Positions 24,880 to 33,153 of a stretch of 64,000 nucleotides of DNA are shown one piece after another; position 1 is the first letter of the stretch; the number at the start of each line of letters is the position of its first letter. The translations under genes were made by a program, and so were the position numbers. A model generated the notes under the pieces. That model was not told the origin of the DNA, did no database searches, and saw nothing but the letters and a program-made list of their open reading frames with translations. The stretch lies in contig NZ_QFFJ01000001.1 of NCBI RefSeq assembly GCF_003308995.1, positions 1,054,001-1,118,000 of the forward strand, written 5' to 3'. This DNA is from Chitinophaga flava. GTDB lineage: Bacteria > Bacteroidota > Bacteroidia > Chitinophagales > Chitinophagaceae.

Positions 24880-25086
24880 ATGAAAAAGAAACCCACTAAA
24901 AAACTATTCCTTGGAAAAGTCAAGGTTGTTGATTTAAGTAAATTAATGGGGACAGGTGATCTAACCCTTTATACAGTAGGAACTGTAGATACCTGCGGTA
25001 ATTTCTCCTGTGATGAGATGGGATGTGCATCAGTGGGTAACGTAACCCAGTGTGCATTCTGCACCGGAATAGCTTGCCTGCCGTAA
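24880..25086 (+). CDS. Orphan class I lanthipeptide-like precursor peptide
   Basis: The 68-aa peptide has a Lys-rich leader, KKLFLGKVKVVDLSKL, that fits the L-x-L-x-K-x3-V-x-x-L leader pattern of Bacteroidota class I lanthipeptides. A core follows with six Cys (residues about 39, 44, 49, 58, 61 and 66) interleaved with Thr and Ser (VDTCGNFSCDEMGCAS, QCAFCTGIACLP). These could form lanthionine rings after dehydration. No LanB, LanC, protease or transporter gene is in the window, so modification would have to occur in trans. It sits 73 bp beyond the last vestigial CRISPR repeat and is followed by its own terminator. The fit is by pattern only; a Cys-rich secreted peptide of another class remains possible. 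Confidence 0.6.
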   Translation: MKKKPTKKLFLGKVKVVDLSKLMGTGDLTLYTVGTVDTCGNFSCDEMGCASVGNVTQCAFCTGIACLP

Positions 25087-25137
25087 GTCTGGTTTCATAA
25101 GTTCTATAACATATATTAATCAATCCTCTCAACAATT

Positions 25138-25163
25138 CAGGGAGAGTTATTCTCTGTTTTTTT
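25138..25163 (+). terminator. Intrinsic terminator after the lanthipeptide-like gene
   Basis: An imperfect stem, CAGGGAGA with TTCTCTG around an AGTTA loop (two G-U pairs), is followed by seven T residues at 25157-25163, 52 bp after the stop codon. Confidence 0.6.
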
Positions 25164-25170
25164 AATCACC

Positions 25171-26016
25171 TCAACGCAATTGCCCCTCTCCTCTTCCCAA
25201 TCCCCCTTCCTCATACCCCACGTAAAACTCATCCGCCGCCGGTAATGCTAACGCCCCCTGAATAACAGGCACCGTCCTATCCATATCAGCAGAAAACCAA
25301 TAAGCCTCACCATCCACGACTTCACAGGACAATGCACATTCTAAGAGTCCTTTTTTAGCCGTGACGGTAGGCAGACTGCTCCAGTAGGCGAAATCCTGTA
25401 GCCTTGCGGGTCCGCGGCTACGGAAGTAGCGTTGTGCCAGCATCGCCACGGCTTCTTCGGCAGGTATGGCGAGCGTCTGAGAAGGTTGTAAGCGGTAGGT
25501 AAATGTTTTACCGGAGAGGGGACCGTTACAGATGATACCTTCCAGTTCTGCATCCATGAGGAGGATGTTGATACGCAGGTCTTTGGGGGATAGGCCAAGG
25601 TGGGGGGCTAGTTGTTGTCTTGTTAAAGACTGTCCGTCGCGGAGTATTTTTCCGAGGGTATGTCTGCTGCGTTTTAGCAGTGGGGTATCGATGCTGAGGG
25701 TATGGCATAGGCGTTTACAGGATGTCTTGATAAGTGGGGTGGTGAGGGATTGTATCCAGGTATTGTCGGTGGCGGTGACGAGGTGATGGATGGGTTTGAG
25801 CAGGAAGCTGCGGCGCAGGATGCCCTGGTTGATGAGTGTATCGACAGACGTATTGCCGGAAGCCTGCATACGGGCGATGATGCTTCCTTTGGCCGCGGTG
25901 TAATCGGTGGACTGGAGGCATCCGAGCCATTGTACTACGGCTGCGGGGGATGTATAGGTACTGTTGTGCAATAGCTGATTATGCAGCCGGTGGCACATGA
26001 TATCACTTTCTGTCAT
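25171..26016 (-). CDS. Winged-helix DNA-binding (YcaQ/AlkX-like, HTH_42) protein, C-terminally truncated
   Basis: The 281-aa product matches the HTH_42 family of DNA-glycosylase-like proteins. It has CLQSTDYTAAKGSIIARM near residue 33, RRSFLLKPIHHLVTATD near 68 and QLAPHLGLSPKDLR near 138. Family proteins are usually about 350-400 aa and continue past the LPxxDEYxVGY segment. Here LPAADEFYVGY is followed only by a Gly/Glu-rich tail of about 13 residues and a stop. The last 70 or more residues are therefore missing, probably by deletion or frameshift at the edge of the CRISPR island. It may be a pseudogene. Confidence 0.7.
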   Translation of the reverse strand: MTESDIMCHRLHNQLLHNSTYTSPAAVVQWLGCLQSTDYTAAKGSIIARMQASGNTSVDTLINQGILRRSFLLKPIHHLVTATDNTWIQSLTTPLIKTSCKRLCHTLSIDTPLLKRSRHTLGKILRDGQSLTRQQLAPHLGLSPKDLRINILLMDAELEGIICNGPLSGKTFTYRLQPSQTLAIPAEEAVAMLAQRYFRSRGPARLQDFAYWSSLPTVTAKKGLLECALSCEVVDGEAYWFSADMDRTVPVIQGALALPAADEFYVGYEEGGLGRGEGQLR

Positions 26017-26145
26017 ATACCAAAACTAGCAGGGGCTGGTGACAACAGTATGTCAGGAGTTATCATCCCCATGTAAAACAGGCAGTTATAATTTAATTTA
26101 ACTACTTTAGTATAATTGCAGACGTTTTACATCACACACAGTTAT

Positions 26146-26601
26146 ATGAAGAAGCATTTTATTTTCCTCCTGCCAGCATTAATGACCATCGCTTGTGTAA
26201 ACCGGAATAACCAGCAAACCGAAGTAAAGACCGATTCTGCCACTGTTAGTACTAAGCCAGCCCCTGTACAGGAACAGACAGCCAGTACAGCCAGTAAGGA
26301 AACCGACGGCCAGTCGCAGGCCTGGACGGATTCCCTGCTGATTGAATTTATAAAGTCAACCGACAACCAGTTGATCCGGTATGCGGCGAAAGACAGCTCC
26401 ATCCGCTGGATGATGGACCAGGTAGAAACCACCGATTCCGCAGTTTTCATGATCTTCCACCTGGGACACCATACAGAAGAAGCAGACCACTCCGATCCAA
26501 GATTTGTAACAGATGGATGGGTATATATCGATACACTGACAAGAAAAGTATACGAATACGATGTCGCAGCCGACAGCTTGAAAAGATGGTATAAAAAATA
26601 A
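26146..26601 (+). CDS. Putative lipoprotein of unknown function
   Basis: The 151-aa protein starts at MKKHFIFLLPALMTIACVN, a signal peptide with a lipobox-like TIAC. A Thr/Ser/Gln-rich linker (about residues 25-60) and a small C-terminal domain with WVYIDTLTRKVYEYDV follow. It would be anchored in the inner or outer membrane. I choose the ATG at 26146 rather than the one at 26116 because only this start gives a proper signal peptide. It is convergent with the FMN reductase gene with no bases between the stops. The function is unknown. Confidence 0.65.
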   Translation: MKKHFIFLLPALMTIACVNRNNQQTEVKTDSATVSTKPAPVQEQTASTASKETDGQSQAWTDSLLIEFIKSTDNQLIRYAAKDSSIRWMMDQVETTDSAVFMIFHLGHHTEEADHSDPRFVTDGWVYIDTLTRKVYEYDVAADSLKRWYKK

Positions 26602-27174
26602 TCAGAACAGGGAAGGCCTTGGCATCAATGGAACAGGCTCTTCTTTCACTACAGCCACCAGGGCCTCTATCAGCTGTTGTACCTTTTCCAGTGTAGCCGT
26701 GTCCGTGATAACGCCCTCCTGATTGATTTTTGTTTTTACGCCGGAGATGACTATCTGAGCGGTGGTAGCAATGTTCGATTCGATGATCAGCAAGGTCCCC
26801 AGCAGTGATTCATGTGCTTTGAAACCGGAGGTACCGGCTGTGATCAGTGCTACCGGCTTCCGGGAAAACTCCATGGAAGAAACGGTCCAGTCGATTGCAT
26901 TTTTCAGGGTACCCGGCACACCGATGGCATATTCCGGCGTACAGATCAGGACAGCATCTGCTTCCCGCAAACGGTGCCGGAAGGCAACAACCTCCGCAGG
27001 CGGATTATCATGGTCTGAATCAGGGTTAAAATGAGGAATATTCGTCAGCCCGTCAAACAGCTCTACATGAGCGACGTCTGCAGCCAGGCTGGCAACAGCT
27101 TTTATCAGTTGATGATTGGAGGATTGTAGACGGGTACTTCCAGAGATAGCGAGAATATTAAGCTTTTGTGACAT
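26602..27174 (-). CDS. NADPH-dependent FMN reductase family protein
   Basis: The 190-aa flavodoxin-like protein has the FMN phosphate-binding loop ISGSTRLQSSNHQL (about residues 10-23). The CTPEYAIGVPGTLKNAIDW segment (about 76-94) is typical of the YieF/ChrR/azoreductase group, and ALITAGTSGFKAHESLL follows. Members reduce FMN, quinones, chromate or azo compounds using NAD(P)H in the cytosol. The start is at MSQKLNIL; a longer frame adds ten hydrophobic residues with no support. It is a single gene. Confidence 0.85.
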   Translation of the reverse strand: MSQKLNILAISGSTRLQSSNHQLIKAVASLAADVAHVELFDGLTNIPHFNPDSDHDNPPAEVVAFRHRLREADAVLICTPEYAIGVPGTLKNAIDWTVSSMEFSRKPVALITAGTSGFKAHESLLGTLLIIESNIATTAQIVISGVKTKINQEGVITDTATLEKVQQLIEALVAVVKEEPVPLMPRPSLF

Positions 27175-27200
27175 TGGTTTTATCATTGTCCACCAAAAAT

Positions 27201-27246
27201 ACAAAACCCCGGCACTGAAAGGCCGGGGCTTTTATTTTATTTTTTT
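27201..27246. terminator. Bidirectional terminator hairpin
   Basis: CCCCGGC (27207-27213) pairs with GCCGGGG (27222-27228). A T-rich run follows on the plus strand (to 27246) and TTTTGTATTTTT follows on the minus strand. It lies just beyond the stop of the minus-strand 104-aa gene. Confidence 0.8.
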
Positions 27247-27546
27247 GAGATGGTTCATTTCTGCGATGAGCTCCAGCATAAACGGCTCACTGGCAAAGAC
27301 CTCATGCATCCACCGGTCGATAGCTTCAAACAGATAGTACCGCCCTATCTTATACAGATGAGAATAACCATCTATGTCCACCAGCTGTTTCACCAGTAGC
27401 AGCTCCCTGCCATTCAGCACATTAGGCAGGGCCCGTGGGTAGATACGGCGGATATCTTCTTCGGTCCAGTCTTCTCCCAACATAGACTGCAATGAGGGCG
27501 CGTCCAGCAGCCCAGCCTCCCGGAGGCATTCACCTTCAAAGTTCAT
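27232..27546 (-). CDS. Hypothetical protein (104 aa)
   Basis: The 104-aa acidic, mostly helical protein (MNFEGECLREAGLL...) has no signal peptide and no motif that I recognise. Aromatic-rich segments such as YSHLYKIGRYYLFEAIDRW suggest a compact helical fold. It starts 6 bp downstream of the fucosidase stop on the same strand, so it is probably co-transcribed, and it ends at a strong hairpin terminator. Confidence 0.55.
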   Translation of the reverse strand: MNFEGECLREAGLLDAPSLQSMLGEDWTEEDIRRIYPRALPNVLNGRELLLVKQLVDIDGYSHLYKIGRYYLFEAIDRWMHEVFASEPFMLELIAEMNHLKKIK

Positions 27547-27552
27547 GAGCGT

Positions 27553-29001
27553 TCATTTTATCTTCACCACAAATAGTTGCTGCGGAATATCTCCCGGTTT
27601 AAGTCCGGATAAATTGATCACAAAATCCTTGCCCTGCTGCTGCCCGGCGATAGGCTTGTTACTGCCCAGAATACTACAGACAACGTTTCTAGGGGCCGTA
27701 TAATTACGAATACGCAGCTGTTGTTCAAAACGTGGCACTATGCAATATAAGGCATCCTGACGGGTCGTAAAAAACATTTCTATGTGGGCATGTGTCGAAG
27801 AAGGAACAACCATCTGCGAAATATTATACCCCGACATATAGCTCTCCTCCTTTATTTCAGGCTTCTTGCCACTACTCCACTGCCGGGTCTCCTTCCAGGC
27901 TTTGGTTTCATAGATGGCCTCGCCATTTACTTTAAGCCAGTTGCCAATGTCGAGCAAACGCTGCTGCATGATCACCGGTATACGCCCATCTGCCGTAGGC
28001 CCTATGTCCAGCAACAGATTACCACCCCGTGACACAATATCTGTCAGTAATAAAATCAGATCATTACTCTTCTTGTAGTCGTCAGCCTTTTCCATCCGGT
28101 TATAACCATAAGACTGCCCGATACCCTGACTTTCCTCCCATACTACTCCCGGCTGCATCCCGCTGCCATACTCTGACGTAAGATAAGTAGCCCCATTGTT
28201 TTTGCCCCGGGTATTATTGCCCCAGCGGTCATCTACCGCTACCTCATCCTTTACCGGCGATTCATTATACAACCATGCCAGCAACTCAGTGCTGCGCCAG
28301 GCAGTATCAGACATCTCCCATTCCCCATCAGAAAAAATAACAGCAGGCTTATAACGCGTTACCAGGTCCTTAAACTGTGGCATCATCACTTCTTTGACAT
28401 AGCGCTGCCTGTCTTTCCGGTACAAAGGATTAAACCATTCATACAACGAATAATAATACCCCATACGCAACCCTTCCTTACGTACCGCAGCTGTCAGATC
28501 TCCCAGCAGATCACGTTTAGGCGTTCCCGTTACTGCATTCCAGGCATGGCCCCATGATTCATCTGCCTGTTTGTTATCCCACAAACAATATCCTTCATGA
28601 TGTTTGGATGTAAGCACCACATACTTCGCACCAGAACGTTTGAAAACATCGGCCCATTGCGCCGGATCAAATAACGAGGCTGTGAACTGTTTTTCAAACT
28701 GCTGATAGGTAAAATCCTTTCCGTATTGTTTGTCATGAAATGCCTGCACCTGCTGATGACTACCTTCTTTGGTACCGTTCAGATTATACCAGTACCACTC
28801 AGAATACCCTCCCGGACCCACTACAGCAAAGGAAGGCACTGCATATACCCCCCAGTGAATAAAGATGCCAAACTTGGCTTCGTTGAACCACGCAGGGATA
28901 CCTCGTTTGTTAAGAGAACTCCAGTCGGCCGTATATTTTTGCGCAGAAAGAGAGAAAAAACAACATAATAGCAATGTTGCACCTGATAGTATTTTTTTCA
29001 T
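27553..29001 (-). CDS. GH29 alpha-L-fucosidase, secreted
   Basis: The 482-aa protein starts at MKKILSGATLLLCCFFSLSA (signal peptide, cleavage after SLSAQ). The GH29 TIM barrel is clear: KFGIFIHWGVYAVPS (43-57), TSKHHEGYCLWD with H134-H135, and PAVIFSDGEWEMSD with the expected nucleophile D225. A C-terminal beta domain follows. It releases alpha-linked fucose from glycans in the periplasm or at the surface. It is not next to a SusC/D pair; the nearest is 16 kb away. The 104-aa gene follows on the same strand. Confidence 0.9.
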   Translation of the reverse strand: MKKILSGATLLLCCFFSLSAQKYTADWSSLNKRGIPAWFNEAKFGIFIHWGVYAVPSFAVVGPGGYSEWYWYNLNGTKEGSHQQVQAFHDKQYGKDFTYQQFEKQFTASLFDPAQWADVFKRSGAKYVVLTSKHHEGYCLWDNKQADESWGHAWNAVTGTPKRDLLGDLTAAVRKEGLRMGYYYSLYEWFNPLYRKDRQRYVKEVMMPQFKDLVTRYKPAVIFSDGEWEMSDTAWRSTELLAWLYNESPVKDEVAVDDRWGNNTRGKNNGATYLTSEYGSGMQPGVVWEESQGIGQSYGYNRMEKADDYKKSNDLILLLTDIVSRGGNLLLDIGPTADGRIPVIMQQRLLDIGNWLKVNGEAIYETKAWKETRQWSSGKKPEIKEESYMSGYNISQMVVPSSTHAHIEMFFTTRQDALYCIVPRFEQQLRIRNYTAPRNVVCSILGSNKPIAGQQQGKDFVINLSGLKPGDIPQQLFVVKIK

Positions 29002-29109
29002 ACATGGAATTTTAGCGGTAGTCAATAAATATAAAAATCATCCATCCTAATTCCAAATACCTGTAACATTTAATTTACATAACGCGTTTCATACATGTCA
29101 ACTTCATCT

Positions 29110-29640
29110 ATGAAAAAAGCTGTACTACTGGCAGGCTTTCTGTCCCTTTCCATCCTGGCGGCCGCGCAGAAAAAACTTACATTCAGTGCCGGCGCCATTG
29201 CTTCCATCTCCACCCTGCGGGCCCTTGAAGCCAAAGGAATTGGCGGATTCTTGTCCGGTGAATATCGTTTTCATAAAAAATTCGCGGCTACTGCATCCGC
29301 CGGATTTGAACATTTCTCTACCGATCTGGAAGATCCCTGGACCCATACGCATATCAGCACTTACAATCTCATTCCTGTAATGGCCGGGATGCGCTTTTAT
29401 CCCTGGTCTTTTTTGTATGGCGGTGTTAGTACTGGCATCGCTTTCAAGGGAAATGATTATATGCGCCACCGCTTTGCTATTGCACCAGCTGCCGGTGTTA
29501 TACTGCCTGCGGGCAAAGGCAAAATAGATCTGGGCCTACAACTGACAGGTATCCCACAGGGCTTTGGTATTTCTGAACAAAATATCCTTGAAAAAGGTGG
29601 CTACAGCTATCTTTCTCTAAGGGCTGCCTATAGCCTGTGA
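29110..29640 (+). CDS. Outer-membrane beta-barrel protein
   Basis: The 176-aa protein starts at MKKAVLLAGFLSLSILAAAQ, a clear signal peptide; an in-frame ATG at 29095 would add five residues. The mature part alternates hydrophobic and polar residues in short strands (GIGGFLSGEYRFHKKFAATASAG, written here as a barrel-like pattern, and YSYLSLRAAYSL at the C-terminus, ending in an aromatic-rich strand). It resembles small OmpA/OmpW-like eight-stranded barrels. It is followed by an MscS-type gene 47 bp later on the same strand. The ligand is unknown. Confidence 0.65.
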   Translation: MKKAVLLAGFLSLSILAAAQKKLTFSAGAIASISTLRALEAKGIGGFLSGEYRFHKKFAATASAGFEHFSTDLEDPWTHTHISTYNLIPVMAGMRFYPWSFLYGGVSTGIAFKGNDYMRHRFAIAPAAGVILPAGKGKIDLGLQLTGIPQGFGISEQNILEKGGYSYLSLRAAYSL

Positions 29641-29687
29641 TGAGGATTATTGCCGCTACGGCACCTTTTTTGTGACCTTCCGGCCTT

Positions 29688-30752
29688 ATGTGGAATGAAT
29701 TATTAGAAAAAACAGACCATTTGCCCAACATCTTATGGAACCTGATGTTGATAGGCATTTCAGTAATTGCAGGATGCCTGATCAAATTCCTGCTTTCACT
29801 TATATTGCGGAAGACCAGCAAAACCAACGAAAGTTTTTCGCTGGTACATAGCGCGCTGCTCCATCTTGGCAGAGCATTCAACTATTTTCTGCCGTTGCTG
29901 ATCCTCAACATGTTGATGCCATTGATGCGTATTCACCCCAAATATGAGCCTTCGCTGACACGCCTGGCGGAAATCGCACTCACATTATCATTTGCAGCAC
30001 TGGTCATCGGCATACTCAAAGTGCTGGAAGATTATGTATATCACGTATATGATCTCAATAAAGCTAACAACCTGAAAGAACGGAAGATCCGCACCCAGCT
30101 GCAGTTTGTAAGGAAGCTGGCCATAGCCCTTGTACTGATACTCACAGCCTGTATCATCCTGCTGAGTTTTGACAGCATGCGTAAACTCGGCGCTGGCCTG
30201 CTCACCGGTGTAGGCGTGGGCGGTATCATCATCGGCTTCGCTGCACAAAAATCACTCGGCAACCTGCTGGCCGGCTTCCAGATTGCCTTTACACAGCCTA
30301 TCCGCATAGACGACGTACTGGTGGTGGAAGGAGAATGGGGACGTGTGGAAGAAATTACACTCACCTATGTGGTACTCAACATCTGGGATCAACGCAAACT
30401 AATACTCCCGATCAATTACTTCATCGAAAAACCTTTCCAGAACTGGACACGCACCGGCTCCGAAATACTGGGTACCGCCTTCTTTTATCTCGACTATACC
30501 GCACCTGTAGATAACATAAGAGCTGAATTTGACAGACTGCTCAAAGCCTCTCCCCTCTGGGATAAACGTGCCAGCGCCCTGCAGGTCACCAACATCACCG
30601 AACGTACTATTGAAGTAAGGACCCTGATGAGCGCTGCCACCTCAGGCCAGGCCTTCGACTTACGATGTTATATGCGTGAACAGCTGCTGAAATATATCAG
30701 GGAAAATCATCCGGAGTGTTTGCCCCAACTCAGGACTGCTGATACATTATGA
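29688..30752 (+). CDS. MscS-family mechanosensitive ion channel
   Basis: The 354-aa inner-membrane protein has about four predicted transmembrane helices (about residues 16-36, 60-80, 95-112 and 145-162). The pore-lining MscS helix follows as LGAGLLTGVGVGGIIIGFAAQKSLGNLLAGFQI at about 166-198 (shown in part: GVGVGGIIIGFAAQKSLGN). The beta domain with QPIRIDDVLVVEGEWGRVEEI comes next. Such channels release solutes on osmotic downshift. A 14-bp-stem bidirectional terminator lies directly after the gene, facing a convergent MocR-type regulator. Confidence 0.9.
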   Translation: MWNELLEKTDHLPNILWNLMLIGISVIAGCLIKFLLSLILRKTSKTNESFSLVHSALLHLGRAFNYFLPLLILNMLMPLMRIHPKYEPSLTRLAEIALTLSFAALVIGILKVLEDYVYHVYDLNKANNLKERKIRTQLQFVRKLAIALVLILTACIILLSFDSMRKLGAGLLTGVGVGGIIIGFAAQKSLGNLLAGFQIAFTQPIRIDDVLVVEGEWGRVEEITLTYVVLNIWDQRKLILPINYFIEKPFQNWTRTGSEILGTAFFYLDYTAPVDNIRAEFDRLLKASPLWDKRASALQVTNITERTIEVRTLMSAATSGQAFDLRCYMREQLLKYIRENHPECLPQLRTADTL

Positions 30753-30769
30753 TACTGCTGATATATTCG

Positions 30770-30809
30770 ATACCACTGATTCTCCCGATAAAAGAAGAAT
30801 CAGTGGTAT
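30770..30809. terminator. Bidirectional terminator with 14-bp stem
   Basis: ATACCACTGATTCT (30770-30783) pairs perfectly with AGAATCAGTGGTAT (30796-30809). The hairpin sits between the convergent MscS and MocR-type genes, and an AT-rich tail follows on the plus strand. Confidence 0.8.
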
Positions 30810-30811
30810 TA

Positions 30812-32290
30812 TTATTTATTAGCGATTATTTTTTTTATGATCCCTACTGCCTGCTCCAGTTCAGATGGAGACGACGATGCAAAACCCAAACGTGTATGGT
30901 TCAACGTTGGATCGGCTCTATTGAATGAATGCCCGTCGTACATATAAAGTCCTTTCTGCAGTGCTTTTTCAGCTAGTTTTTCCAGATTGATGCCGCGGTC
31001 AAATCCGGTCCATACAGCCATACCACCTACAGGTACCTGGAAGGAAAGATCACTGCCCAGCTCTGTACGCAGCAGTTCACAGAAGAGGTCTCTCCGTTCA
31101 CGGTAAAGCCGCAGCGACTTACGCAGGTGACGATGTATCACACCGGTATGCAACAGCTCTGCAAAAGCATTCTCCAGCATCAGATCACCCTGACGATCTA
31201 CGATACGCCTTACTTTGGCGAGATAGTTGATTACGTTTTCGGAGCCTACCAGGTAGCCCACCCGGAATGCGGGAGAAATAGCTTTGGTAAAAGATCCGCC
31301 ATACAGCACCATCCCGGCTTTGTCTGCACTGGCCAGTGGCGCCAGCGGTTTACTGAGATAATGGAAATCGTAGTCATAATCATCTTCAAAGATGATAAAC
31401 CCGTATTTTTCGGATAGCCGTAACAGTTGCAGGCGTCTGTCTGCCCGCAGCGCCACCGTAGTGGGATAATGGTGATGGGGAGTAACATACACCATCCTTA
31501 TATTTTTCTGCTTGCAGAGTTGTTCCAGTGCATCTGTATCCATACCGTATTCATCTACGGGCATGGTGTGCAGTTGAGCGCCGGCCTGTATAAAATTAGC
31601 GCTGGCGCCACCCCATGACATACTACCGCTCACCACATGGTCCCCTTTAGCTACCAGGCCGGTAGCTACCAGAAAGAATCCCATAATGGTACCTCTTACA
31701 ATCAGGATATTTTCGGCCGTAGTATGCAGTCCACGCGTTTCGTTGAGATAAGCTGACAGCTCCTGACGCAATCGGGAAGCACCCGTGGTATCACCATAGC
31801 CCAGCCGTACATAGGGATTACCATGCAGCATCTGGCCGCGGTAGTTACGAGTCAGCTCTTCTACCGGCGCCAGCCGGGAATCGGGGAAACCGTCATCCAG
31901 GTGAAGGTGGCTGGTAGCTTTCAACACAGGACGCTCAAGATGTGGCGCCACCGTGAAGCTGAAACCAGCTGTCCGCTGCGGGTTAAAGGAAGCAGATTTA
32001 TTATCTGTAAGTGTTTGAACCTCTGTACGGGGCAGATGTCTGGCCACGAAAGTACCGCTGCCGGTATGGCTTTCCAGCCAACCCTGGGCCAGCAACTCAT
32101 CATAAGCTCTCACCACGGTTTTACGGTGTACCTGTAACATCTCCGACATCTCCCGGCTGCTGGGCAAGCGCTGCCCTGCATTCAACGGCCCCGTCCGGAT
32201 AAGCCCCATCAGCTGATTGGCCAACTGAAGGTATACCGGCTGCTTATCCTGCTTGTCTAGACATAACAATGAAAAAATTGGACTACCCAT
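30812..32290 (-). CDS. MocR/GabR-type regulator (GntR HTH fused to aminotransferase fold)
   Basis: The 492-aa protein has an N-terminal GntR winged helix (LNAGQRLPSSREMSEMLQVH followed by RKTVVRAYDELLAQGWLE, about residues 35-75). A fold-type I aminotransferase domain follows, with the PLP lysine in GGSFTKAISPAFRVGYL and IIFEDDYDYDF upstream. I place the start at MGSPIFSLLCL because the longer frame runs into the divergent promoter region. MocR proteins sense PLP or amino compounds. The divergent neighbour, 65 bp away, is a PNPOx-like flavoprotein, so PLP-related control of that gene is plausible. Confidence 0.88.
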   Translation of the reverse strand: MGSPIFSLLCLDKQDKQPVYLQLANQLMGLIRTGPLNAGQRLPSSREMSEMLQVHRKTVVRAYDELLAQGWLESHTGSGTFVARHLPRTEVQTLTDNKSASFNPQRTAGFSFTVAPHLERPVLKATSHLHLDDGFPDSRLAPVEELTRNYRGQMLHGNPYVRLGYGDTTGASRLRQELSAYLNETRGLHTTAENILIVRGTIMGFFLVATGLVAKGDHVVSGSMSWGGASANFIQAGAQLHTMPVDEYGMDTDALEQLCKQKNIRMVYVTPHHHYPTTVALRADRRLQLLRLSEKYGFIIFEDDYDYDFHYLSKPLAPLASADKAGMVLYGGSFTKAISPAFRVGYLVGSENVINYLAKVRRIVDRQGDLMLENAFAELLHTGVIHRHLRKSLRLYRERRDLFCELLRTELGSDLSFQVPVGGMAVWTGFDRGINLEKLAEKALQKGLYMYDGHSFNRADPTLNHTRLGFASSSPSELEQAVGIIKKIIANK

Positions 32291-32355
32291 TTTATCTGAA
32301 TCGGATGATAATATCGAGCCGATAAAGGTACAACTTTGTAAAAAAACAACCGATA

Positions 32356-32997
32356 ATGAATCCCATTCCGCCACACCTCACTCCCAGCAGATACCCTAAA
32401 AGGGCCGACTATGACCAGCAAACGATCTATTCCATCCTGGATGAAGCACTGGTTTGCACTGTCAGCTTTGCTGTTGACAACAAACCGTTCTCCATTCCTA
32501 CTGCTTTTGTCCGTCATGAAAATAAAATTTACATACACGGCTCTGTAGGCAGCCATTTCATCCGTGAGATAGAAAAAGGACTACCGGTATGCATCACTGT
32601 CACCTTGCTGGATGCCATCGTAGTCGCCAAGTCCGCCTTCAACCATTCCGTTAACTACCGCTCGGTGGTCATTTTTGGTACTCCTGAGAAAATCGAGGAT
32701 ACTACCCGGAAAACACAGGCCTTCAAATGGCTCACGGAAAAATTTGTGCCCAACAGCTGGGATTATCTCCGTCCATTCAATGAAAGCGATAACCGTAAAA
32801 CGACCATACTGGCCTTTTCACTTGACGAAGCCTCCGCCAAAATACGTACAGGCATGCCCGGTGAAGATGAAAACAAAGACCTCCCCATTTGGTCCGGTAT
32901 TATTCCGATTGAAACAAGACGACTAGCACCCATCACAGAAGAAGAATGTAGCGCAGGCATACCCCTGCCTCCCCATTTAACAGGAACTATGATGTAG
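32356..32997 (+). CDS. Pyridoxamine 5'-phosphate oxidase-like FMN-binding protein
   Basis: The 213-aa protein matches the pyridox_ox_2 split-barrel family. It has SILDEALVCTVSFAVDNKPF (about 26-45), IPTAFVRHENKIYIHGS, and YRSVVIFGTPEKIED at about 101-115. These proteins bind FMN or similar cofactors and are often annotated flavin-nucleotide-binding. It is transcribed divergently from the MocR-type regulator. Its stop codon (TAG at 32995-32997) touches the left arm of a large inverted repeat. Confidence 0.85.
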   Translation: MNPIPPHLTPSRYPKRADYDQQTIYSILDEALVCTVSFAVDNKPFSIPTAFVRHENKIYIHGSVGSHFIREIEKGLPVCITVTLLDAIVVAKSAFNHSVNYRSVVIFGTPEKIEDTTRKTQAFKWLTEKFVPNSWDYLRPFNESDNRKTTILAFSLDEASAKIRTGMPGEDENKDLPIWSGIIPIETRRLAPITEEECSAGIPLPPHLTGTMM

Positions 32998-33149
32998 ATG
33001 ATGTAGATGATGCTCCTGATGAACGAAGATTAGAGCGGAGATTTATACGGAACCATACAAACAGATATTAACGGAATCAGTGTATAGATCTGATTCCATT
33101 AATATCTTCGCTCCGATCTTCGTTCATCAGGAGCATCATCTACATCATC
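32997..33149. repeat. 153-bp inverted repeat with 34-bp perfect arms
   Basis: The 34-nt left arm at 32997-33030 (starting GATGATGTAGATGATGCTCC) is perfectly inverted at 33116-33149. Between them a second hairpin occurs: GATATTAA-c-GGAATCAG and CTGATTCC-a-TTAATATC around 33063-33105. It fills the space between the convergent PNPOx-like and SDR genes. It may act as a bidirectional terminator or be a MITE-like insertion. Confidence 0.85.
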
Positions 33150-33153
33150 TTCA

